Under the pieces are notes generated by a model. That model saw only the letters and a program-made list of their open reading frames with translations, was not told where the DNA came from and made no database searches. This document shows, piece by piece, positions 55,572-64,000 of a stretch of 64,000 nucleotides of DNA. How positions within the stretch are numbered: the stretch's first letter is position 1; each line of letters begins with the position of its first letter. Position numbers and translations under genes: made by a program. Source of the DNA: Microplitis mediator (Eukaryota > Arthropoda > Insecta > Hymenoptera > Braconidae); assembly GCF_029852145.1 (NCBI RefSeq), contig NC_079974.1, forward strand, positions 13,269,041 to 13,333,040, given 5' to 3'.

Positions 55572-58500
55572 CTATTTCTTTTTTTTTTTTACAACTATAT
55601 TCATAAGTTTTCTTTTTTTAATTATTGTCTCATCATCATCATCATCTACAATTCCTTTATAGCCCCATGGTAGGGTGTCATGGCTGCCATCAATGAGCTG
55701 ACGCTTATCATCAGCCCAACTTGATGCTATTTTATTTTGTACAATCGTTTTTACATTATGTTTTTCGCTCTTAATTAAATACTGTTTTGTTGTTAAATTT
55801 ACATGATTATTTAAACACTGCATAAAATCATCAAACGTGATTGTTCGCAAAGTTGGACCTTTTACACCCTTTGCTCGCTTTTTGGCCTTTTCATTTTTAT
55901 ATGTCTTGAATGCATATAATTTCACCCTGAGTCCAGTGAATTCAGTCATGATTCCACCATTATTCTCATCCTTCATCAGACCCAGGACTTTCTTATTGAC
56001 TAATGGCATATCATAAATATTATCCGCGGGGTAGTCAGAAGTGTCGAACTTGGAGATGTCACGTTTGATGATTTTATAAACATCTGGCACAGTAAAATGA
56101 TAGATGAGACTGTCGGTGTCAGTATACATTAATTTGGACTCGTCATTTTTAAAGTTCTTTTTTACATAATTATAATGAAAGTCATAAATAAATGTTTTAG
56201 ACAAATCTAAAATACAAAAGCCCACATAGATAGGTTTATTGAAACAGACTTTTACTTTCTTCATCTCAATAATTACCATATCTTTATCAAACATGGTAAG
56301 ACTATGGAAATTTGGCTTACATATCAATTCTTTGACGCCATATCTACCCTCCCATTCGGTTTTTAATTGTACATCTTTATGCTTTCTTACATTTTCCATA
56401 GTCTTACCAAATACAGCGTTAATCATCAGTTTGTAAAAATTTTTTTCAAACTCATTCTTTGCTAATTTTCTACGATCAGTATTTTTATCAATATAAGTTT
56501 TGAGCCAAGGTGATTGTTTGAATTGCAGTACTCTGTGGACTTTTGTTAATTTTAATCCTAATTCTAGACAATGTTTTAAATTTTTATAATGTATTATATA
56601 ATTTTTTTTATCATACAAAGTTGTTGATAATTTTGAGTGTTTGGATCCTGGCGGAACAAAGTGCTCAGGACACAAGGGCAAGTCCTTGTGAAGTTCATGT
56701 AACTCCTCAGGATACTTTAAATCTACTTCTAAAATGTATCCTACACAATCATCATTATCATTTACAAATTTATTTACATCATCTACATTTTCCACCCACT
56801 CAAATGAACCTGTTAGCAGTGACATACTCATAGCTGCACCGTATAAATTGTTTACATCATAATACATTAAATATAATTCAGCTTTGCTTCGATCAAAGTC
56901 CTCACCCATGTACCGATTATTAGCAGCAGCATATCGGTTTGTACACTGAGATACCCCACCCCTGATGCCTTTTTCAATAAAAAGTACCATTTCAGGATCA
57001 GTTAAAAGCTGAAGTTCCACACCAGTGTATTTTAACATAGCATCATTAGACAGACCAGGAGCTGTATAGTAGTGTAATTGATCTAAGCTGTTTTAAGATA
57101 TAAATCTGAGTACTCTCCTAGTGTGTTGATGTTAAATTTGTTCCAGACTAGCTGAGCAAAGAAATAATCCTCATCAGAGACACTTTCATTCGTTAATTTT
57201 GAAAAAAATGATACTTGATCAGGCAATTGTTTGTCATTAAGCTTATCAACACTGGATATATAGTGTTAATAAGCAACCATTTTTATATAGTGGAAACCTA
57301 AACATGCAAACATGCAAATAACCTTCTCAATAAGACAATTTATAGATAAATTGAGAAAAATATAGATAGCCCGAACTGGGAATCGAACCCAGACCAATTC
57401 GGTAACGCGCCGAGTGCTCTACCAGTTGAGCTATATTCACATGGAAATATACCTTTACGCGTTACTAATTTAAATTCATCTGGATCGGGATAGTGAAGTT
57501 TCGTTATAAGCTTTTCATCATCACCAAGATTTGAAGCTAATTTTTCAAGGCTAGATGCCATAAATCTGAATGAGTCTATGAAACGTAATGTTACTGAAGT
57601 ATTTTCAATCGATTTTGTGAAAGATATATATTTTTCTTTATTAATTGGTAGTAGAGCTACATCACCTTTAATTAATGTAGCTAAACTTTTAATTAAAAAA
57701 TGTGAATCATAACCGGATAAATTGTGAAAGACTATGGGAATAACATGACACTTTGGATAATTGACATTACAAGATATATGAGCTGGACCGCGATAATTAC
57801 CAGTGAAATGACAATGATCATAAAACTTATCGGTATTTGTAGTGATCGTTTTTTCACAAATATGACAAACAGTTGCCTGATCATGTGTCTCTTGCTGTTG
57901 TTTAGTGAGTGGTTTCATTGGCATAGGATTTTTCAAATATCTTTCGTATTCAATAGCTAATTTTTCCAACTTTAAAATAAACCATCCAATACAAAATTTT
58001 GAAGGATTTAATTCAAATTTAGATAATTTATTATCATAACTGCAATGCTGATAGAATGCTACACTGTGTGGAACATGCTTCTGAGTTTCATCATCTCCTT
58101 GGGTCTTTTCTAGTGTACATTCCAAGTCTGCATACACAACAAAAGGTACAGTGTCTTTGTATTGATAGTGTTTAAATATTAAAATTTGATCTTTTCCCTT
58201 CGGAAATGTCATATGGACTTTATTTATTTTAAAACAATCAGCTTTATGATTTTCATATGAATAATCATATTTGAAATGATTTAAGCATCTATCACAAAAG
58301 AATAATTTACATTTTGCCATGGAAATTTGAGATTTAACTAATCGTGACAGATCTTTGATTAAAGCAAAGTGAAATTTAGGTTGAAAATTTTTAATATCAA
58401 AATCAGATGTATTTAATTTAATATTTTGCTGTACCATTAAGAGATGAATAACTTTTTTATCAGACTTTATGAGTTTACTTAAGTATAATGGAATTATTGT

Positions 58501-59496
58501 ACTTTTTTCGGATTTTTTATTATGAAATTCTGACTCGATACCGTAGACATTAATTGATAAATTATTCAATTTTTCAAATTTTGGTATATCATTTAAAGTG
58601 ATTGGAAATTTTATACCTTTATATTTTAATATAGAGCTGAAGTGAGGATATGATGTTTTTCTTATAGGATTACTATTATCAGGATGTAATGCTGCTACAA
58701 CGCTCCATGGAAAACAGTATTCATCAAAATTCTGAATATTTAATACTGCTTTTTTCGCTTGTATGTCCTTGGGTAGCTCCACAAACGTTGAATCTCCAGC
58801 TTGAAGAGGCGCATATCTTGACATCGTAATGATCAAACTGTGGATTTCAGTTAAACTCCACCCAGAGTCTTTTTGATTGAATTCCTCGACTTTCTTCAAT
58901 AATTTATCGTTAACATGATCTTTGTACCAAGTAGCAAGAGATGTTGCATGTCAAATTTCTCGGCTCTTGGTGTTGAATGTCTTTGTTTCTTCAATGACAT
59001 TTTCAGCTTTTACATTTCTGAATTTGCAAATCAATTCAACATTTACTTTAAGCCCAGTAAGATCTCTGAGCATATTCTCCACTTTTTCAATTATAAGATC
59101 TTGAGCATCATCAAGAAAAGTATGAAGATCTGTATGGGCTTGATTCACCACACATCCTGATCTGATGTTATTTGAGAATGCATTTTCAAGATCTTGCCAC
59201 TTGATGAGACGTCGGTTTGCACGCAAATCACCACCAGTTACTTCACCACTCAATCTTGCAAATTGATCAGCATACCAGTATAAAAGTACAATATTTGCTT
59301 GTACACTTCTCCTGACTTGAACATTTATGTTAGGATCTAGCAAGATCTCGTTGAAGTAATTAATTGTATCACTGCACACTTGATAACACTTCTGACAATG
59401 TTCTTCAGCTAATGGCTGATCGTGTAAATCATTAAATGATTTAATTATTGAATCGACTGGACGCTGAAGCGCCACAATAAAATCATTTTGTGCCAT
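55572..59496 (-). pseudogene. PolB: Protein-primed DNA polymerase B, broken at three places
   Basis: The N-terminal domain starts at ATG 59496 (181 codons), meets TGA at 58951-58953, and continues in frame. Exo I is VVYADLECTLE; an HNH-like zinc motif CHICEKTIT-DHCHFTGNYRGPAH follows; Exo II is FHNLSGYDSHFLI. At about 57446 a tRNA-like insertion of ~185 bp interrupts the frame after IFPCEY. PolB sequence resumes near 57260 (LPDQVSFFSKLTNE) to YSDLYLKT, where a short deletion and frame change at about 57093 removes the Exo III region. The palm follows: YYDVNNLYG (motif A), INAVFGKTMEN (motif B), MYTDTDSL (motif C), ending at 55572. Intact Polinton PolB is over 1,100 residues. It would replicate the element. 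Confidence 0.93.
57260..57446 (-). mobile_element. tRNA-derived SINE inserted in PolB
   Basis: Minus-strand sequence 57433-57370 contains an A-box (TAGCTCAACTGG), a D-stem GCTC/GAGC, a T-arm CTGGGTTCGATTCCCAG with perfect stem and B-box, and a 3' acceptor strand TTCGGGC. The 5' acceptor strand does not pair and the anticodon loop lacks U33, so it is not a normal tRNA. It is followed by about 110 bp of AT-rich tail with a TTTGCATG repeat before PolB coding resumes. A tRNA-headed SINE is the best reading; a tRNA pseudogene insertion is the alternative. Confidence 0.65.
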
Positions 59497-59545
59497 TTTT
59501 GATAGAATTGATTTTTATTCAATCACTAATTTACTCGATTAAATA

Positions 59546-59912
59546 TTTTCTGTTTAAAGTTTTTGAATGCACAAATAACTGTTTGAAGTCCAAACAGTTC
59601 TTTAACACAGAAATAAATTGTGGACACGATGAAAAAAATAATTTTTGATATAAAATAAAACACCAACAATCAAAAATTTTAATGAAGATTTTTTCTGTTT
59701 AAAGTTTCTGAATGCACAAAATAACTGTTTGAAGTCTAAACAGTTCTTTAACACAGAAATAAATTGTGGACACGATTAAAAAAATAATTTTTGATATAAA
59801 ATAAATCACCAACAATCAAAAATTTTAATGAAAGTTTTTTCTGTTTAAAGTTTTTGAATGCACGAAATAACTGTTTGAAGTCTGAACAGTTCTTTAACAC
59901 AGAAAGAATCAA
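59546..59912 (-). repeat. ~146-bp tandem repeat upstream of PolB
   Basis: Units start with TTTTCTGTTTAAAGTTT at 59546, 59691 and 59837 (the last partial). They share TGAATGCAC, ACTGTTTGAAGTC, ACAGTTCTTTAACACAG. They lie in the presumed PolB leader. Confidence 0.9.
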
Positions 59913-60149
59913 AATTTTTATTCACAATTGTTTATAAATAATTATTATAAAAATAATAATTTTTCTCTAGCACAGAGTTTTTTTATCACTTATCAACAAA
60001 TTTTTTACCACTAAAATCTTTTAAGCACGAAAGTTGAGTAAAAAATATCACTTGAAATATTGATTATTAAAAATCAGAATAACTTTATATCACAAAGAAT
60101 TTCACACACAATCAACAGAGTGAATACACGGAGTTATGTACTTCACTGC

Positions 60150-60200
60150 GAGACTCCTTTTTAATGAAGTATGCTCTCACGTGGTGCATTTATAGGTGGG
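60150..60200 (-). promoter_or_regulatory. Candidate PolB promoter
   Basis: Minus-strand CCACCTATAAATGCACC gives a TATA box at about 60194-60189. A TCGCAGTGAAG element follows about 35-40 bp later. The leader to the PolB ATG would be about 650 nt and include the 146-bp repeats, unless spliced. Confidence 0.45.
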
Positions 60201-60359
60201 GCGCGACTCATCAACTGCGCAGTAAAAAATTTCATAGTTCTCAAAAGTACCAACCTTATAAAATAAAATCCCCAGAAACTGGAAAAAATCCCCTAGAAAA
60301 TGGCAAAAATTCCCTAGATTTCATCAACATAACCTAAGATCTAGATGGCGCGACGAAAG

Positions 60360-60580
60360 GTTTGACGTCATCTACTACGCAGTTAAAAATTGAACTAGAT
60401 GTCGTTATGATCTAAAAATAGAATTGAGTGAGTCATGTTCTAAAAATAAACATTCTACTACGCAGTTAAAAATAAAAATAACAATGGGAAGTTTTTTTCT
60501 CAGAACTGGATGTGTCATCATCTAAAAATAAACATTCTACTACGCAGTTAGAAATAAACATTCTACTACGCAGTCATCTT
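60360..60580 (-). repeat. Right inverted repeat of the Polinton with tandem motif copies
   Basis: TACTACGCAGT occurs at 60373-60383, 60456-60466, 60538-60548 and 60564-60574, three of them preceded by AAATAAACATTC. The block AAGTTTTTTTCTCAGAACTG to the motif at 60538 matches the left repeat in inverse orientation. Confidence 0.8.
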
Positions 60581-60724
60581 AAACAAAGAATATTTTTCAG
60601 CCAATGAAATTGAAGATTATTAATTAAAAATAGTGTGGTGGGGAGAATAATAAAATAAAAAATAGCTGGGCTGTATTAATTCTTCAGTTGCTCTCTGACT
60701 GTTGCTGAGATACAAGCTATAAAA

Positions 60725-61222
60725 ATGGAAATGATACTAGATGTTCAAGGGTTCAAAGGTGTTGATAATCAATTTATCGTGAAAGAACTTGCTACAATTA
60801 CGATTCAACATGAGATCGAAGGACATGAAGAGTTATCATGTACACTATTTCAACCACCATATAATTGGGAATCGCTAACACATCAATGTCAGCGTCAAAA
60901 CACCTGGATCATACACAATCATCATAGGATCACCTGGAATGCTGAAAAGATACCATATTCTAAGCTACATAAAGTTTTTGATCATGTAACAAGTAATTAC
61001 AAGTACATTTATGTCAAAGGTGGTGAAAAAACTTTATGGGTACAAGATGTAGTCGGACAAGATAAAGTTGTCATCGATCTGGGAGATTTCAAATGTCCCG
61101 CCCTCAAAAATAATAAATTTTTCGATTGTAATTTCTGTAATTATCATTGTAAATTAAATGGTGAATATCTATGTGCTTTAGAAAATGTAAAATTAATGAA
61201 AAATTGGTTTTTGAATAATTGA
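60725..61222 (+). CDS. Uncharacterised D-x-x-GF protein, 165 residues
   Basis: ATG at 60725; TGA at 61220-61222. The N-terminus MEMILDVQGFKGVDNQFIVK is a pattern I recognise from recurrent unannotated proteins in insect genomes. Then come FQPPYNWESL, YIYVKGGEKTLWVQDV and a C-terminal Cys/His cluster (DCNFCNYHCK, then CALENV) that could bind zinc. An RNase H-like fold is conceivable from the spaced acidic residues but is not shown. It lies 150 bp outside the right inverted repeat, behind an initiator-like TTCAGTTGCTC. A shortened relative is ORF C at 47448. Confidence 0.65.
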   Translation: MEMILDVQGFKGVDNQFIVKELATITIQHEIEGHEELSCTLFQPPYNWESLTHQCQRQNTWIIHNHHRITWNAEKIPYSKLHKVFDHVTSNYKYIYVKGGEKTLWVQDVVGQDKVVIDLGDFKCPALKNNKFFDCNFCNYHCKLNGEYLCALENVKLMKNWFLNN

Positions 61223-62834
61223 ATAAAATTTTTAAAAAAAATTTTACTTCTGACTTTTTTTTTCAACTTAAATAATTTTTATTTCTGACTTTTTTTCAAA
61301 CTTAACTAATTTAAATTTAATAATTATAAAATAGTGTAAAGTTATCTGGAAAATAATTATATATTTTAAGGTATTAAATAGTTAATTTTAATTTAGCTTG
61401 ATTTTAATAAGTGATTTTTATAAGTTAAAAATTATTTTAATTTAATTTAAAAAGAATAAAGATTTTATTCAAAAGTGTGCAACTGCTTCAGTTATTTGAA
61501 AAATATATAGTTATCATGTAAATATATCATTTGTTTATTATTAATTAATTTTTTTCATTATGATTTGAAAACATAGAGATGTATAGAATTAACATCAATC
61601 TCAGTAGCTGGTTTATTTCACTAGGTGACAGTTATTTGACCGACATTATGCATTCACTGTATACGGAATTGACAACAGTATGGATGTATCGATCTGTGTT
61701 ATCTAGTTTATCCCGCGAGATGGCAGTTATTTCCCACACATTATTTTTCTAAATTAATTTATGTGATATAAATAAAATGATTGTTTAAGAATAATATTTA
61801 AAATCGTCAAGAGATGTATCTAGAATAATATTTCAATATAATTTATATTAATAAATGTTTATTAACATTTTTAACAAAAGTGCACGTGCTGAAGTCTACA
61901 AGTGCGCCATTCAAAAGCGAACCAATCAGGTTCTATCTTTTATATAACAAGTGTTTTGATTGGTTGATTTTTACCACAACCAAAAAATTGTTTACTTGAG
62001 AAGATAAAAATCTTTCAAGAAACTTAAATCCAAAAAAAGTCTAGACAAGTGCTGAGAGACGCTGGACTCGTCATATATTTTTTGTGTTTGTAAGTTTTTC
62101 TTTTATAAATAATTAATCATTTATTTATTTATAAATATTAATTATTGAATCTATGTGTGATTATAAATAAATCATTTATGTAATATAATAATAATTAAGA
62201 ATAAAATAAAACTGGAAAGATTTGTGGTGTCTATGTGTGGTGAAAAGAAAAAATATATATATTTACACAATAAATACAATTATTTTATTGTATTTGATAA
62301 TTGAATAAATTAAATAAATAATTATTAAATAATAAAATTGATTAAAGATTGATTGATTGAAGTAACGGTGGTTTTGTTATAAAAACTATCCTTCGACTGT
62401 ATAGTTATAGGTTCACCATACGCACATTGATGCTATAACTCTTCTGTATTCTTAATTAGAAATATTATAACTAATAAGTTGAGTCATGAAAAAATACTTA
62501 GTAATTAATTAAACGTAAATAGTGGTTAAATAAAAAATCAAGCATGATGTTAATAAACTAATATTTATTGCAATAAAAATTAGGTTTTAAGTTTGGTATC
62601 ACGATGATGCTAATTTTATAGTAACATTCGATATTTGTCACATGGAATCAATTATCTTTCTTAATTAATTATTATTTTATAAGTATCACATAGATTCAAT
62701 TATTTTATATGCAAAATAAATATTGTTGGTACATATTAATAATCTTATTTCTCATTGAAGATTCCCAGCAATTATTTTCAAAAACAAATTTTTAATCATC
62801 ATCATCGTAAGCTATCAACAATTTCCTGAGGTAA

Positions 62835-62918
<84 letters not shown>

Positions 62919-62967
62919 GTTTTCTGTTTCCATATTTTTTAATTTTTTTTTGTTCTTCAAATTATAG
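61223..62967. other. AT-rich region with promoter and probable leader intron of the next gene
   Basis: 61223-61860 shows no gene. CCAAT boxes lie at about 61918 (AACCAATCAGG) and, inverted, 61957 (GATTGGTTG), with TATATAAC at about 61942. A donor TTTGTAAGT is near 62088 and an acceptor TTCAAATTATAG ends at 62967, immediately before the ATG. A leader exon of about 110 nt and an intron near 880 nt are therefore likely. Confidence 0.45.
62834..62918 (+). repeat. (TA)n microsatellite
   Basis: About 80 bp of alternating TA with one TACA interruption, inside the probable leader intron. Confidence 0.95.
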
Positions 62968-63249
62968 ATGGGTAATACGTTGACTTACAGTTATGTAATT
63001 CCTCGAACATGGGACGAGAATTATACAAGTAATGAGCTCATTGAAATCATCTGGAATCAATTAGAGCCCTACTCGATTGAGGATCAAAATTTTTATTCCG
63101 GACCGATCATAACTGTTGCTGGAGTAGCAACTATACTGAATGTTTTTAACCACCGGCTTTGTTGGTGGTTTGCGTTACTGGGTGATCTAGCACCATCAGA
63201 AGAGGCTTATAGATTCAGTCCGAATTTTATAAACAGGTCAATGGGTTAA
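62968..63249 (+). CDS. Unknown 93-residue protein with MGN start
   Basis: ATG follows directly after a splice-acceptor-like TTATAG. The N-terminal MGNTLT is compatible with N-myristoylation. The centre is hydrophobic (GPIITVAGVATILNVF, LCWWFALLGDL) and could be a membrane or core helix. Stop TAA at 63247-63249 is 13 bases before the next ATG. No family is recognised. Host gene, virus-derived gene or a fragment are all open. Confidence 0.5.
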   Translation: MGNTLTYSYVIPRTWDENYTSNELIEIIWNQLEPYSIEDQNFYSGPIITVAGVATILNVFNHRLCWWFALLGDLAPSEEAYRFSPNFINRSMG

Positions 63250-63262
63250 TCGGGATATTATA

Positions 63263-63820
63263 ATGTATGGTGATGGTCACATCGATGATGGCGATGCTGA
63301 CACAATATTCATCGATGATGATGATGATGATGATTTTATATTTAATCATAATCAGCGACGTGACTCGGAGGAAGCCATAAGACAACAGGGGATTAGAGAT
63401 AGACAGTTCGCATTATTAAACAGAATGCGACACAATAATGCGAATCCAGATGACGATGTTGGGCTTGAACTTGATCCTCTGTTTGAAGAAGAGGAAACGA
63501 GTCTCGCTACTTGTCAAGATCCAGTATCAAAATTTCAAGATTTAAACAGAGAAATCCGGGTACTACGTGAAGAAAATGAAAGTTTGGAGAGACAATTGAG
63601 CGAAATGGAATTCAAAGAACAAGAAATCGATCGAATCAATCGTGACCGTGTGCGAGTATCAATCGATAATTATCGGCTTAGAGGACAAATACATGAGATA
63701 AATAAGAGAAATGAAGTAAAAATCGAGTCTAAAATATCAACTGATGATTTAGAAATGATGATCATTAGTGATGAAGAGAAAATGATTATTAGTAATGATG
63801 ATGATGATGATGACCTATAA
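63263..63820 (+). CDS. Unknown acidic coiled-coil protein, 185 residues
   Basis: ATG at 63263, stop TAA 63818-63820. The N-terminus is Asp-rich (a run of eight Asp near residue 18). The middle (DLNREIRVLREENESLERQL) has leucine heptads of a coiled coil, and the C-terminus ends in an Asp run. It overlaps no other gene. The 13-base gap to the preceding ORF suggests a shared dicistronic transcript, or an alternative splice product. No family assigned. Confidence 0.5.
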   Translation: MYGDGHIDDGDADTIFIDDDDDDDFIFNHNQRRDSEEAIRQQGIRDRQFALLNRMRHNNANPDDDVGLELDPLFEEEETSLATCQDPVSKFQDLNREIRVLREENESLERQLSEMEFKEQEIDRINRDRVRVSIDNYRLRGQIHEINKRNEVKIESKISTDDLEMMIISDEEKMIISNDDDDDDL

Positions 63821-64000
63821 TCAATATCGTTAATAATAACACTGACTTTTTTTTTTAAATATTTTATTATAATTTTTCTTCATTGTGACTTTGTTTAATT
63901 AGAATTGATTATTTAATTGGTTAGTTAGTTTTAAGTTAATTAGTTTTTCTTTAAACTTACATGTTTTAATTACTTATTTATTTAAAATTTGAAATATTTG
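63821..64000. other. AT-rich tail, no gene seen
   Basis: Only A/T-rich sequence; no clear AATAAA signal before the window ends. Confidence 0.5.

Larger units (their letters stand above)
46519..60574. mobile_element. Polinton/Maverick (adintovirus-like) element, degenerate
   Basis: Inverted repeats at both ends enclose a self-synthesising DNA transposon gene set: PolB, retroviral-type integrase, adenain-like protease, A32-type ATPase, double-jelly-roll-type capsid and penton-like proteins. Also present are a parvovirus-type PLA2 protein and fibre-like and conserved unknown genes. Structural genes are on the minus strand at 48.4-52.2 kb, the ATPase-to-integrase block on the plus strand, and PolB on the minus strand. 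Size (about 14 kb) is slightly short for the family. Outer limits are set only by the matching ACTGCGTAGTA blocks; a 6-bp target duplication was not found, so the true ends may lie further out. Confidence 0.9.

Noticed and set aside
57370..57446. Functional tRNA gene on the minus strand
   Set aside because: A- and B-boxes and the T-arm are good, but the 5' acceptor strand does not pair and the anticodon loop lacks U33; it also sits inside PolB.
48766..58953. Stop-codon reassignment or readthrough to explain single in-frame stops in many Polinton genes
   Set aside because: Stops are of all three types, frameshifts and a SINE insertion occur as well, and the stops fall at different relative positions. 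Simple decay explains the pattern.
46519..61222. Polydnavirus or nudivirus segment
   Set aside because: No core nudivirus genes or circularisation motifs are seen; PolB, integrase, protease and capsid genes together define a Polinton.

Overview
The window is eukaryotic, AT-rich, transposon-dense DNA, most likely from an insect genome and perhaps a parasitoid wasp; the species cannot be fixed from sequence alone. The insect call rests on a BEL/Pao element primed by tRNA-Tyr, a Ty3/Gypsy element with TGTAAC termini, the type of Polinton capsid genes present, and spliceosomal introns. I see no confident single-copy host gene. Nearly everything is mobile or repetitive DNA, much of it nested.

Layout. 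1-5726: 3' part of a Ty3/Gypsy retrotransposon (gag tail, long pol, 3' LTR). 5840-18316: an old DNA element with long terminal inverted repeats, entered by a complete and recent BEL/Pao retrotransposon (8170-14691, LTRs differing by one base as far as read, ATACT target duplication) and by a near-perfect 1.8 kb palindrome flanked by TA (14849-16633). 19524-20993: another foldback with unrelated sequence in its loop. 22497-26090: an LTR, one reversed satellite monomer, and a dead minus-strand LINE. 26083-27387: a head-to-head duplication of a SWIM zinc-finger protein fragment. 27915-40199: a ~142-bp satellite array with a 2,670-bp higher-order duplication, broken by a 3.46-kb insertion (36371-39832) and closed by an LTR at 40200. 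41294-46500: noncoding hairpins, foldbacks and tandem repeats.

46519-60574 is the most interesting region: a Polinton/Maverick (adintovirus-like) element of about 14 kb between inverted repeats carrying the motif ACTGCGTAGTA. It encodes protein-primed DNA polymerase B, a chromodomain integrase, an adenain-like protease, a packaging ATPase, a major capsid protein, a penton-like minor capsid protein, a parvovirus-type phospholipase A2 protein, a collagen-like fibre candidate, a conserved 311-residue protein and an unusual left-end cassette of closely abutting, partly spliced small ORFs. Most core genes carry one or two lesions (in-frame stop, frameshift, SINE insertion, deletion), so the copy is young but dead. 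Its promoters look uniform: a TATA box about 30 bp before a TCAGTC-like initiator, in two cases laid over the stop codon of the neighbouring gene.

60575-64000 holds three further plus-strand ORFs of unknown function. One shares its N-terminus with an ORF in the left cassette; the other two are only 13 bp apart behind a probable 5' leader intron. They may be extra virus-derived genes or host genes. No rRNA, CRISPR or confident functional tRNA gene was seen.
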